64,000 nt of DNA from Lamellibrachia columna (Eukaryota > Annelida > Polychaeta > Sabellida > Siboglinidae). Below the pieces are notes generated by a model that ran no database searches, was not told where the DNA came from, and saw only the letters and a list, made by a program, of their open reading frames with translations. The position numbers were made by a program, and so were the translations under genes. The stretch is from the NCBI GenBank assembly GCA_963662155.1, contig OY759266.1, positions 58,129,010-58,193,009 on the forward strand. Direction: 5' to 3'. This document shows, in pieces, positions 46,579 to 64,000 of this stretch (positions are counted from its first letter, which is position 1; each line of letters begins with the position of its first letter).

Positions 46579-48345
46579 ATAAATTAATTCTCTTCAGCTC
46601 TTTTAGGCTAGTATATCACCATGCCTCATGACTCTTGATTGCAGTGATGGTCTTGGAATCTGTCCATAGTGGTCTGGGTTTTCTTTTCTTTTTCCTACTG
46701 GAGCCAGGTACTTCAGCTTCTCGATCATGCCCTCCTCGTTGGTGAAAACCAGATCGTGTGTTTGGTGTGTTGCTGCCTCTGTAGTGGGTAGGTTCGGTCA
46801 CATGCTGGGTCAGGAATGAGTCACGGACTGTTTCCATAAAGGCTGGATGGTTTTTGTCAGTTGGCGAAGTGTTATCACGCCAGTTGAGACAGGGGTGGTT
46901 TAGGTCATCAAATATCAGCAGATGTGAGTTGTTGGCCTTTTTTAGAGTAGCATTTATCCTTGCATCATTTACGGCATTACTGTTTGGTGATCTGTAGATC
47001 TAACCAATCAGCAATTTGTCTTTTCCCATCATTTTAATTTCACACCATACACTCTCTACTCCCTCTGCATGAGCCATTTCTCTGCATTCTATGGCTCCTA
47101 GTGACTCGTGCGTATAGATACACACCCTCTCTTCGCGCATTTCAGATTGTCAAAACACTTGTATTTTTCAATATCCAGTTCTGCTTGTTGTGTTTGCAGT
47201 TTATAATTTTGGGGCACCACTTCAGTCACTTTGACCACCAAAGGATGTTCTTCTCCTACCATCATCTTTAACTAATTTCTCTTATTTACATACAAATCAT
47301 TGAACTATTTACACTATTTACAATATTTGCATGGCTGCTTGAGTTTACACTCTTTCCTTTTTCGGTTTTCCTTACGGCGTTTCATCTCTGCCCTCTCTAA
47401 AGGGGTGGCAACGCGTTTCAGGTAGATGTTCTTGAATGTTTGATTTTCTGATTTGGCTAACATTTTAGCTTTACTCGGGAAAAGTGTCCTCATCTGCTCG
47501 GTCTTTAGCTTGATTCTGAGTGGCTTGATTTTCTCCTTTTCTGTTGACTCGCTATTTGAATTTGCATGCAGTCGTGTTACTGCAACCACTTCAATGTCAT
47601 CCAGTTTAAGTTCTTCTCTGCACAGTTGTAGAAAGCTTTCCTGGTCAAGTGTTTTTTTGCTGTTTGGATCCTCTGATTTACTTTCAAGAATGTTGAAAGA
47701 GATTATGTTGTTTCTGCGTATATTCATCTGCGTTATTTCTGTTGATGTGTCCTCCTTGTTTCGTTCAGCCCCCATCTCCAAAAGTTGTTTCTTCAAATCC
47801 TGTACCTCACTAGTGTTTGAACATGACTTTTCTGAATCTAGCAAGTTCTTCAAGCTGGTTAATTCATCTCGCATGTCTTTTACCTCAGTTGTGTCGTCTT
47901 TTTAGTCTTTTGAAGTCAGTTACCTCTTCTGCTAGTTTGTTTACTTTGGTGTTGATCGATTTTATATCCCGATTTTATAGCTCGCTCTTTACTTTATTGA
48001 TCCCTTCAAACGCCTTCATCATGTAGTGTTCGCACCGATCTTCAATGAGTTTGTCAGTTTGGGCGGCTTGGACAGCCGGGCCCCGGCATGTAGTGCAAAA
48101 CCTATTAAGATCATCGTTTTTCAGAAGGTTAACCTTCGCCTCTGACACGTTTGCACATACGAGGCATATCCACTTTACGCATCGTTCACACTATAACATT
48201 TTATCGACTGGTTTCGAACAGGTGTCGCATAGTAGTTGTGGTTCATTGACACTGTCATTAGCTGATTTTTTTTCTTCGCTGAGGTCTGTGACGAAGGTCT
48301 AGATTTGCTTTTTCCTTCACTGCCCTGGGGCCATAGTGAAATGAG
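46579..48345 (-). mobile_element. LINE with PHD-like ORF1 and endonuclease fragment, RT deleted
   Basis: On the - strand the order is: ORF1 start near 48333 (MAPG); a PHD-like zinc finger (LLCDTCSKPVD, CERCVKWICLVC, FCTTC) with one internal stop; a coiled-coil and basic ORF1 tail in the open frame 47314-47874; and then a decayed endonuclease (GAIECREMAHAEGVESVWCE, METVRDSFLTQHVTEPTHYR, VFTNEEGMIEKL). The RT is absent. The sequence runs into a 3' UTR (GAAGAGAATTAATTTATG) with a TATG tail. It is an internally deleted, inactive CR1/L2-group copy. Confidence 0.82.
47314..47874 (-). pseudogene. LINE ORF1 C-terminal part (coiled coil, basic tail)
   Basis: An uninterrupted frame of 186 codons rich in Glu and Lys, with a predicted coiled coil near its start (MRDELTSLKNLLDSEKS) and a very basic end (MKRRKENRKRKECK, CKYCK). 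It follows the PHD-like zinc finger encoded further upstream on the same strand. LINE ORF1 proteins bind element RNA; that role is inferred from position and composition. Confidence 0.7.
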
Positions 48346-50104
48346 TAGATTCCCTTACCTTACTGTCGCTTGCTTTATTCAGACTCGTAACACACACTAA
48401 ATCAGTTTTTCATGCTATAAACAAAAGATGTTTGTATCGCCACACCCTCGGTTGCTGCCGGAAAAGCCAGAACTGGTGACCTATGACCTCACTGGGGCGT
48501 TGCTACAGACTCGGTCTCGGCGCGAAAATAAACAAATGTTTCTCAGTGAAAATATCCGCTTGTACTTATTATTTCGTTACAAGTCCGTTGTAGTTTGATC
48601 AGGTGAGTTGTATCTCCATGTTACACTAAAGAAACCATGCAAGAATAAGCCATCAACTGGGAATTTCAGGACAAAAATCTGCGCTGCTTCTGAATTTACT
48701 ACCGCTTCCCACGCATGCGCATTCTCAAGGACTCCGTTCTCCGGGGACTAGTATCGGTGCGCGACTAGACCCCCGCTGACTTGGACTGCCTTTCACAGTT
48801 ATTTTCTACGGACAAAGAGCCTTGCCAGACTCAGATCGTGTGCCAAACCTACGCTTAAACCACGGGGAAGCGGCAGAAAGAACTCCGTATTGGAACATTG
48901 AACCTACAAAGCGGAAACAATCCGGTAAAGAAACAGACGCTAGCAGACGACTTCGGAGAACGCAACATGACGGCCATTTGCACAATAGAAACCCGGATGA
49001 ACGGGTCAGAAGCCAAGTACAGGGGTGAGATTTAGCGGTCGCCAATGGCGCCCAAAAATGGCTTCGGGCGACTTCAATCTTTTAAACAGTAGCCCGCATG
49101 GCGACTTGAAATATTTACGGAGCTGCATTATTTTAAGCCCAGCAAAAATAAACGGAATGTTAATAAACATCTCAGAAGTGTTGTCCTGGCTATATCCAAT
49201 TTATGTTAACCATAAATAGTGTTTTTGTGACACGTTTGACATTGCAAGAAATGTTGCCAAACCGTAGCCGAAGCGATATCAATAGGGAGCATTCATTGTA
49301 TTTTTAATCAACCACATCGACGCTCAACAAGTAACTGAAATTCTACACTGAAATAATAACCGGTCATGTTAATAGTCTTGGTGCCGCGTAGCGCCACTTT
49401 TATATATACTAGCAAAAATGTCCATCCCAGGACGGGATAACGTGGTAGTTCAGTCACGATAGCAATGCCAATGTTTATTAAATGCCTCAGGCCAATATGC
49501 CATCAATACGCTCGAACGTATTAACAGAAACAACCGCGTCACGCACGTGATGCAACACTCGTTACAAGTTCAACATGTAGAAGGTCGCGTGAACAGCCAT
49601 GGATACTTGTGTTGGTTGTAGAATAGTAGACTATCTGCTTTCTTCTGTCTTTTTATTGTGTATTGGGTGGGTGCGTGATTTCTACTATAATAATATAAAC
49701 CGCCCAGATGGCGCTACGTTCTCTCAAACGGTTTACGTACCGAAGTATTCGCCGCGGCGCGCGTGGTTTCTGCGATTGTTGGAAGTTAACGTTTTACGCA
49801 GCGAACATTTGATTTACTATAAAAACCACGAAGAACCCTTGATATATGGGGTATTTCGAAAAAAATAAAGGCGTTACGTTTCATTCATGGGGTCGTAGAT
49901 TAATCCCTGAAAGTTTGGCGCCCGAGGTGCAAGCCGTCTAGGAAAAAAACGCTTGCATAACCACATATAATTATACATACAAACATACTTAAAAACATAA
50001 GCTATCTCGATTATAGTTAGATATATCTACTTGGTGCGCGGAGGGCTTCTGGTGAATTAATCGGGAAACTGGTTAAAGTTTCTTTAAGCTAGAGTAAATT
50101 AAGG

Positions 50105-52977
50105 TCCTGTAAAACAAATCTCTGCCTGGAAAATGCTCTTTGAGAATCTCCTGCCGGTCCCAAGCCCGGAAAAAAGAGGAGGGTTGGGCGTAGGGCCAGC
50201 GACCCTACCCCGTAAAAACAGCCTAGCTACGGAAACTGAAACAAGAGAGAAAACTGCACCGGGCGGTAGGAGAGAAGCAGTACAGGCAACTGGACTTATG
50301 AAGGATGGGGACCAAACCCGCAAGGAAGTCTTCAACCCGATGGCGGATCTCCTTACACCCAAAACTTTTATCAACATCGGATGCTGGAATGTGAGAACAT
50401 TATATCAGACAGGAAGAATGGCACAGGTTCTCCAGGAAATGCACCAATACAAAATCAGCCTTCTAGGTATCATGGAGGCTAGATGGACTGGAGCTGGAAA
50501 ACGACAACTGGCGACAGGAGACACCATACTGTGGTCAGGCAGAGAGGACAACCAGCATAGACAGGGAGTCGCCCTGATCATCCAGAAGGAGAAAGGTAAC
50601 ACTCTTCTTGAATGGAAACCAATAACTGAACGATTTCTTTATGCTAGATTTAAGTCCAGATTTATCAAACTCTCAGTGGTAACCTGTTACGCACCTACAG
50701 AGGAAGAAGAAAAAGATAACTTCTATGACAGTCTTCAGTCAATTTTGGAAGACATCCCCAAACATGACATACTAGCGGTTCTTGGAGATTTCAATGCACG
50801 AGTTGGGAGCGACAACACTAACAGGGAAAGGTTCATGGGCAAACACGGAACAGGTACAATGACTGATAACGGCAGATTGTGTGACATATGTGGGGAGAAT
50901 GACCTCGTGATTGGAGGGACACTCTTCCAACTTAAGACAATACATAAGCTGACATGGAGATCCCCAGACGGCAGAACTGAGAGTCAAATAGATCACATCC
51001 TTGTAAATGGAAAATGGAGACGCTCTCTACAAGACGTCAAAACAAGGAGACTAGCTGGTGTTGGCAGCGACCACAACCTGTTGATAGGAAAACTTGCTCT
51101 GAAACTGAGAAAGGCAAAGACAGGAGAGAAGAAGAAAGAGCGTTTTGATACCACCAAGCTACAAAACCCAGAAACCAAGCAACAGTTCACAATTGCTCTG
51201 AAGAACAGTTTTGGTATTCTGCAGGAGGAAACAGAGATGACTATACACAGTTTCAACATGGCCATGGAGCTAGCAGGGAAAGCAGTGCTAGGCTACAGAA
51301 GAGCAAAGAAAGAGCAGTGGATTGCCACATCAACTTGGGACAAAATAGACCAAAGGAAAGGAATAAAGAAAAAGCTGCTCACCACAAAGTCCCCAAGACT
51401 CAAAGAAAGACTTTCAAGAGAATACTCACAAAAAGACAAAGAAGTAAAACGGAGTACCAGAGTAGACAAACGTACAGATGACCTTGAAATCAACCTCGAC
51501 CAAATCGCAGAAGTCAGAGAAGCCATTAAAGCCCAGAAGAATGGAAAAGCACCAGGAAGCGACAGCGTCTGCGCAGAAATGCTGAAAGCAGATGAACAAG
51601 AGACACCCATAATCCTATGCCAGATCTTCCAGAGAATATGGGATGAAGAAGACACACCAGATGATTGGAAGACAGGCACAATTATCAAGCTACCAAAGAA
51701 GGGCGACTTGGGGAACTGTAACAACTGGCGGGGCATAACCTTGTTATCAATGACATGCAAGATTTTCAGCCGCATAATCCTGAAGAGAATATCAGCAGCT
51801 ACTGATACAATCCTCCGCCAGGAACAAGCCGGATTCAGAAGAGGAAAGTCATGCATCGACCACATTTTCACGCTACGGCAGATTTAGGAACAAAGCACGG
51901 AATGGAACAGTACGATCTACATTGCCTTCATTGACTTTGAAAAGGCCTTTGACAGCCTTCACAGAGAATCCCTGTGGAGAATACTACGGCACTACGGGAT
52001 CCCACAGAAGATGGTAAATGTGATCAAGATAATTTACACAGACGTCCAGTGTCAAGTCGCCTGTAACAGTCACATGTCAGACAGCTTTAGCGTAAAATCC
52101 GGAGTAAAACAGGGATGCATTCTCTCACCATTTCTTTTCACCCTTGCCATCGACTGGCTGATGATAGAAATCACCAAAATTGGAAACAGAGGCATCAGAT
52201 GGACACTTACCTCGATATTGGAAGACCTGGACTATGCAGATGACATTGGACTGCTGTCTGACAGGCACAAGGACATGCAAGAAAAGATGGACAAACTCAC
52301 AAGAACAGCACCACAGATTGGGTTAAAGCTCAACACAGCAAAAACCAAACTGATGAGGATCAACAACAAGACATCACCATAAACAACATAAACAACAGTG
52401 ATGCTTTGGAAGACGTTCAGGACTTTGCATACCTGGGAAGCAAAATCACAACAGATGGAGACTCTGCAAAAGATGCCACGGCTAGGATCAGAAAGGCAAG
52501 TCAGACCTTCGCTATGCTGAAGCCCATCTGGAAATCCAAGCAACTGAGATTGGAAACAAAACTGAGACTGTACAATAGTAATGTTCTCAGTGTACTTCTC
52601 TAAATTGACAGCCAAGCTAGCACACAAGCTTGAGATCTTCCAAAACAAGTGTTTACGGAAGATCCTAGGAGTATTTTGGCCCAACACCATCACTAATGAA
52701 GAGCTGCACCGCAAAACAGATGCAACATCCTTGGCCACACAGATAAAGAAGAGAAGATGGAGATGGCTTGGACACGTGTGCTGCTGGACAGCAGATGGAA
52801 AAAGGAGACGTGGTCGCCCAAAAGAAACATGGAGACGAACAGTGGAGAAGGAGATGAAAGAATGCGGCCTGACATGGAACACCATCACCAAATGGGCTGC
52901 AGACCGACAGCAGTGGCGCTCTCTTGTTGATGCCTTATGTGCCACCGGGCACGAAGAGGACTAAGTAAGTAAGTAAA
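50105..52977 (+). mobile_element. RTE-type LINE, nearly full length, nested in the TIR element
   Basis: It has a 5' UTR-like GC-rich start, one endonuclease-RT ORF with a few disabling changes and a 3' end in GACTAAGTAAGTAAGTAAA, typical of RTE tails. It is the youngest-looking coding element here, because only one stop and two frameshifts interrupt about 940 codons. Confidence 0.88.
50133..52964 (+). pseudogene. RTE endonuclease / reverse transcriptase ORF, disrupted
   Basis: The frame opens at ATG 50133 and runs 584 codons to a TAG at 51885, continues in the same frame to about 52378, and then needs two frameshifts (near 52378 and 52595) to reach the end at 52964. The endonuclease shows GCWNVRTLYQ, IMEARWTG with the catalytic Glu near residue 115, LGDFNARVGSD and SDHNLLIG. 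The RT shows NNWRGITLLS, QAGFRRGKSC, FIDFEKAFDS (motif A), GVKQGCILSPFLF and LDYADDIGLL (catalytic YADD). The linker before the RT (VDKRTDDLEINL) looks shorter than usual for RTE, which suggests an internal deletion. The protein would nick target DNA and prime reverse transcription; this copy cannot make it whole. Confidence 0.9.
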
Positions 52978-53812
52978 AAAATCAGCAAAACTGTTCAGTT
53001 CACAGGACCTGATGTCCTGTGACGCTTGGAAACTTTGCGTAGACTGTTGGTGTACCATGTTATGAAAGCAAAACAACCTGTCACATGTGTACATTTGTAT
53101 ATTGTATTTTATTCTGTATTATGTATCACATTGTATTGATCCTGCCTTGAAAATAAATGTTTCAAAACTGTTTTTTTTATTTGTCGTTGATGTCGCTCAT
53201 GCATTCTATCTTCAAAGTATTTGCTTTCTATCATCAAAGTATTGATGAGCAAGTGGGCTATCTAAGGAGCTGTCGGGCTACTTCACTCTGCAAGGTTGGT
53301 AGCCCGACTGGCTACCTTCCATGACTTGCTAAATCTCACCCCTGCAAGTATATCAAAACAACGGATGGCAAAGAAACATACATCCACTACATTTCTGGAC
53401 TAGATAAAAACACTCGATACAGCGTTGGAATTGTTCTGCAAAACTAAAGGTGAACAATAAGTAATAGACTGTGACTCCGTATCAGACAACAATCAAACAA
53501 AATGACGGAACGAAACACTTCCAGACAGTAAAAAACATCAAAAGGTGATTGAAGATTTCTACAACGCACTCGAAAGCCTAATCAGAACTGTAAGTCAGAG
53601 AGACTATTTAGTGATTGCTGGGGACTTAATGCAAAAGCAGAATCAGAATTCAAGTCTTACAGTGAAAACATTACTGCTCTGCTGTAGATGAAAGCACGAA
53701 AACCAAACAACCAACGAAACAGCAGGACAAATGGGATCACATTGTACAATACAATCACAATGCAGCAAAACAAATCCTAGGAATCGTAAGAAACAAAAAG
53801 AAAAGTGACAAT

Positions 53813-55070
53813 CAGACCTGGGGCCGATGTACTCGGTACTCGTGTACTCGAGTACATTTTTAAATACTCGTTCTCATACTCGTAGAAATTATGGTCATGT
53901 ATTCGTACTCGTACTCGTGTTCAATTTACTCAGATTTTACGAGTGCATTACGAGTTTATCCAAGTACTTTTTCAATATGATATTGCGAAAATTATTTAAT
54001 TTCTTATTATCAAATCATTAACAACTACAACAATTTAAAAAAAGCATGGTAACAAATTGTATTACCTGCCTATGAATCAAATAAAAAAAGTATATGTTCT
54101 TGCATGCATCTCAGCTGAGTTATATATGTTTTCTAATACAGGATCATTAAAAATACTTATTATGTCAATTTTATTGCAATAACCATGATATTATTTGCAA
54201 CATAACATCCCCTGATTTGTAATAATTATTATTGATACATTTAGTAGATGTGGTTTCATTTTTACTTGGTATTGATGAGTTTTCATAAATTCACAATGTG
54301 GATCACTTTTTTGCACATTGAATGCACTGAAGTTTCGCTTCAAGAGGCAGCATCTTTTGATTCTTTTACCAGTTCTTATCCATAGTTGTACTAGTTACCA
54401 GTCCAGGCCATAATCCTTGTATTTGTTTAATTAAGCCAGGAAGTCCAGTAAGCCCATAATGAAAGGGTCATTCATCAGTTAGCCATAAAATACCTTTGTT
54501 GCCCTCACAAGTGACAGTGCTAAGTACTGCTAGCTGAGTCTTCTTCTGAAGAAGTTTGGTGACTCAAGCCAGACAGCCTGCACCACTATTGTCTGGTCAC
54601 TGCCAGCCACAATATGCCTAACAATGTTAATTTATTCATATATATTTAATGGTTATATTTCTTAATTTCTTTTCTCTTGTTATATTGTGCTATGAAATGT
54701 AGTTAAAAAAAAAGTATTTTCAAATGAAATACATTTTAACCCATATTTGAATGCATACCCTGAACATTTGTGTTTGAATGTGAATCCTTTGAATGGAATG
54801 GAACCCCCAGTTTGGTCCCAAACGTAAAGGTTTTTTTTAGTTTTCTCCTAAAAAAAAGTGATCAACAGTCACTGCATAGTCCGCTCTTCCTGAATTATAT
54901 AAAATGTTAAACTATGTTATTATGACTATACGGAGTTACTATAATATCATACAAGCTTTACCGGTTCGAGTACTCGTACTCATACTCGTGGAAATGTACT
55001 AATACTCGTACTCAGCCTTGAACATTGTACTCGTGCTTTACTCATGAGAATGTACTCGGCCCCAGGTCTG
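53813..55070. mobile_element. hAT-like MITE, 1258 bp, 8-bp target duplication
   Basis: The left terminus CAGACCTGGGGCCGATGTAC is matched by the inverted right terminus with a single-base difference. GTGACAAT (53805-53812) and GTGACGAT (55071-55078) flank it as an 8-bp duplication with one change. Both subterminal regions are packed with direct and inverted ACTCG motifs, about seven on the left and five on the right. No transposase frame is present. Confidence 0.9.
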
Positions 55071-55620
55071 GTGACGATCCAGAACTTGTGAAACTATCTG
55101 AGGAGCAGAAGCAGCTAAATGCAGAAATCAATTCAAATGTAAGTCCCGCAAGGCGTATATAGCTCAGAAAACTAAGGAGTGAGAAACTAACCTTCCTGCA
55201 TGCAAACATAAACGAAGAATTCTCTGGGTTCTCTGTTTGATACTGAAGAAGACGTCAAACGAAGAAAGAGGCTGGCGCTCGATGCAGTGAGTGCGTGACA
55301 AGAGGTCTGGAGGTGTAACAAACCAACCGCAGTCTGAAGATCAGAATCGTTGAGGCACTGGTCCAGAACATCTTTCTGTACAACTCAGAAATATGGACAA
55401 TGACGTCAACTCTCGCTGTTCAAGTGAATGCATTCCAGCGTCAATTGCTCAGAATGGTAATTAACATCAGGTGGCCAGACAAGGTAAGCAGTGACGACCT
55501 CAGAGCTATCACGAAACACACTGACTGGACTGACAAGATCTATGAGAGAAGATTCCAATGGTGTTGTCACCTGCCTGCTGCGCGTGTCAGAAAACACCCT
55601 GTAAGAAGAGCATTGGCCAA

Positions 55621-55809
55621 AGTAGAGATGGATGAACGAAGACCCAAGGCCGTCCAAAGTAGAGATGGATGAGCGAAGACCCAAGGGCCGTCCAAAGTAG
55701 AGATGGATGAGCGAAGACCCAAGGGCCGTCCAAAGCAGAGATGGATGAGCGAAGACCCAAGGGCCGTCCAAAGTAGAGATGGATGAGCGAAGACCCAAGG
55801 GCCGTCCAA
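55621..55809. repeat. 38-bp tandem repeat, 5 copies, inside dead LINE coding sequence
   Basis: Units contain AGAGATGGATGAGCGAAGAC and AAGGGCCGTCCAA; the first unit is 37 bp. The unit length is not a multiple of three, so it expanded after the LINE had lost function. Confidence 0.95.
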
Positions 55810-55985
55810 AGCTAACCTGGCTGGCCCCGATGAAGCAGAATCTGGCAAAACACGAAATCAGCCGGAAGCGAGTGAAGGAATTGTCACAGAATCGGGTCTG
55901 GTGGAGGTCTTTTAAGTGGAGGATAGTTGCAGCGATGAACCCCGCGTGTGGAAGCTGAGGGATGATGATCTCAAGGGTGGATTAT

Positions 55986-57193
55986 ATTCGACAGTAGCAT
56001 AACACAGTGGAAGATGTAGGGAAATACCCCTTCAGTTCTAGTAACACTGTATAGTTCCACACGGCACCTCATTTAGTTCAAATACACCTGACTAGCCGTA
56101 ATGCGCCAGAATGTAATGAGTACATAGACATTAACAAGCAATAGAGGAAATATTTTGTGTGTCGATTTTCACTGAAGGGTTGAATAACTTTGCCACTTGA
56201 GAACACTCCAACCATTCATCAGTGACTGTGATGGAGCTAAGGCAGAAAAAACTGATCTACGCCGTTGGTGTAGAACATCTGAAAATAAACGAAATAAATA
56301 AGACGCCTATAAACGATGTTATTAACGTCCGTTTCTTTTTTCAGAAAGAGTCGCTTTTAATGCGTCGGACACTTCAAATACTGATTTTATTGATTGCATT
56401 CTGAAAGCGGGTTCGTTGAAATCTATGATGATTGTTACATAACTATTCAGTGTTTGGCGGGAAACTATGACTACGACCAATACAAAGAGGATAACACATT
56501 AGTTAATTATTAGTAGTGACAAACACTCAATGAGTCCATAATTTCACAAGCAGTGGCCGTGCATTCTGATGTAACACAAAGAATCACGCGATGCTAATTA
56601 AACCTGTGTCGCTGTGTGACCGAAAACATGCATAGACAAATTTAACGACAACTGTATTAAGGACATCGAGTTTATTTGGTGCAGAGCTTGTTCTCAAGCT
56701 GCAGATTAACTATTTGAAAAACACTACGTCGCACTAATACAAATTTGACTGTATAATCATTTGAATGCGATACATTAGTAGAATTGCGTGAACCCACAAA
56801 GTACGTCTGTAGCCGGTAATCAAAATCAATGCGTATCGATGTTTTCTTCACAGCCCATTGTCACACCGCCTAATGCCAGCATGAATGTTGTCGATATTAT
56901 TACGGACTTGTTGAAGTGTTAATTATTGTCGAGTTGCCCGGTCCGTGCGACCCGCGTATTCCTCGACACAACAAAGTGTTTCGCTTTCCGGAACTGCTGT
57001 GACACGTCAACGACACGCACGCGCATTCAATCGCATCACATGTCAGCCACTGCACACGTGACTTGAACGTGATGTCATGCGCTGCAATCCATCTTGTGCA
57101 GTCAACAACATTCTACCGTCAGATTAGTAAACATCCGACCGAGCGACCAGTCGGAATCAAGCATTGGAAGACACCAGAACAGTTCCAGAAGAG
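55986..57193. other. Intergenic stretch and 5' flank of the PAN-EGF-EAR gene
   Basis: No gene was recognised. The last 300 bp are CpG-rich and TATA-less, as expected of a promoter for the gene starting at 57194. Transcription start cannot be placed. Confidence 0.5.

Positions 57194-64000
<6,807 letters not shown>

Larger units (their letters stand above)
49020..53344. mobile_element. DNA transposon with 17-bp terminal inverted repeats and 6-bp target duplication
   Basis: The left end is CAGGGGTGAGATTTAGC and the right end is its exact reverse complement. CAAGTA flanks both sides (49014-49019 and 53345-53350). CAGGGGTG termini are typical of hAT elements, although 6 bp is shorter than the usual 8-bp duplication. 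Own sequence is about 49020-50100 and 52980-53344; the middle is an RTE LINE. No transposase was recognised, so it is probably non-autonomous. A GTAGCCCG motif occurs near both ends. Confidence 0.85.
48690..55985 (+). mobile_element. Old LINE, host of two later insertions
   Basis: Three segments form one decayed element: 48690-49019 (5' UTR and endonuclease start, GTLNLQSGNNP and TAICTIETRMNGSEAK); 53345-53812 (endonuclease continued, TTDGKETYIHYISGL and IRTVSQRDYLVIAGD); and 55071-55985 (linker LVKLSEEQKQLNAEI, then RT C-terminus IRIVEALVQNIFLYNSEIWT and VNAFQRQLLRMVINIRWPDK). Reading frames continue across both insertion points when the inserts are ignored. The catalytic part of the RT is missing. 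Style is that of RTE-like LINEs with an apurinic-type endonuclease. Confidence 0.82.

Noticed and set aside
47453..47905. 150-codon + strand frame opposite LINE ORF1
   Set aside because: Antisense shadow of the Glu/Lys-rich ORF1, giving Ser/Leu/Phe-rich sequence.

Overview
The window is animal nuclear DNA. It has GT-AG split genes, several non-LTR retrotransposons, hAT-like DNA transposons, very many minisatellites and no sign of bacterial gene organisation. The cytohesin protein is invertebrate-like, and the CR1-like and RTE-like LINEs plus the heavy minisatellite load suggest a marine invertebrate such as a lancelet or a mollusc. I cannot name the species from sequence alone.

Region 1 (about 4.9-40.9 kb, + strand) is one large gene, a cytohesin, which is an Arf guanine-nucleotide exchange factor with coiled-coil, Sec7 and PH domains. 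Twelve coding exons can be placed with consistent splice phases, from 4857 to the stop codon at 40344-40346. The canonical start exon is not found and probably lies to the left. A CpG-rich open reading frame at 5914-6318 ends in a phase-0 donor that fits the second visible exon, so it is a candidate alternative first exon. Two tiny exon-like segments of 12 and 18 nt lie in the intron that splits the phosphoinositide-binding loop of the PH domain. The introns are CpG-poor and full of minisatellites with units of 16 to about 136 bp.

Region 2 (about 40.9-56 kb) is a repeat graveyard. It holds two large minisatellites, scrambled CR1-like LINE fragments, a second copy of a (GA)n-linked dispersed repeat also seen at 12.2-12.9 kb, and an internally deleted LINE with a PHD-like ORF1 on the - strand. 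It also holds a nest of elements: an old LINE (48.7-56.0 kb) is interrupted by a 4.3-kb terminal-inverted-repeat element, itself carrying a nearly complete RTE-type LINE, and separately by a 1.26-kb hAT-like MITE. Target-site duplications and restored reading frames support both insertions.

Region 3 (about 57.2-64 kb, + strand) is the 5' part of a second gene. It encodes a secreted protein with a signal peptide, a PAN/apple-like domain, an EGF-like segment and EAR (EPTP) repeats, and it runs off the right edge. CpG is not depleted here, in sharp contrast to the cytohesin gene, which suggests mosaic DNA methylation with a boundary near 43-49 kb.
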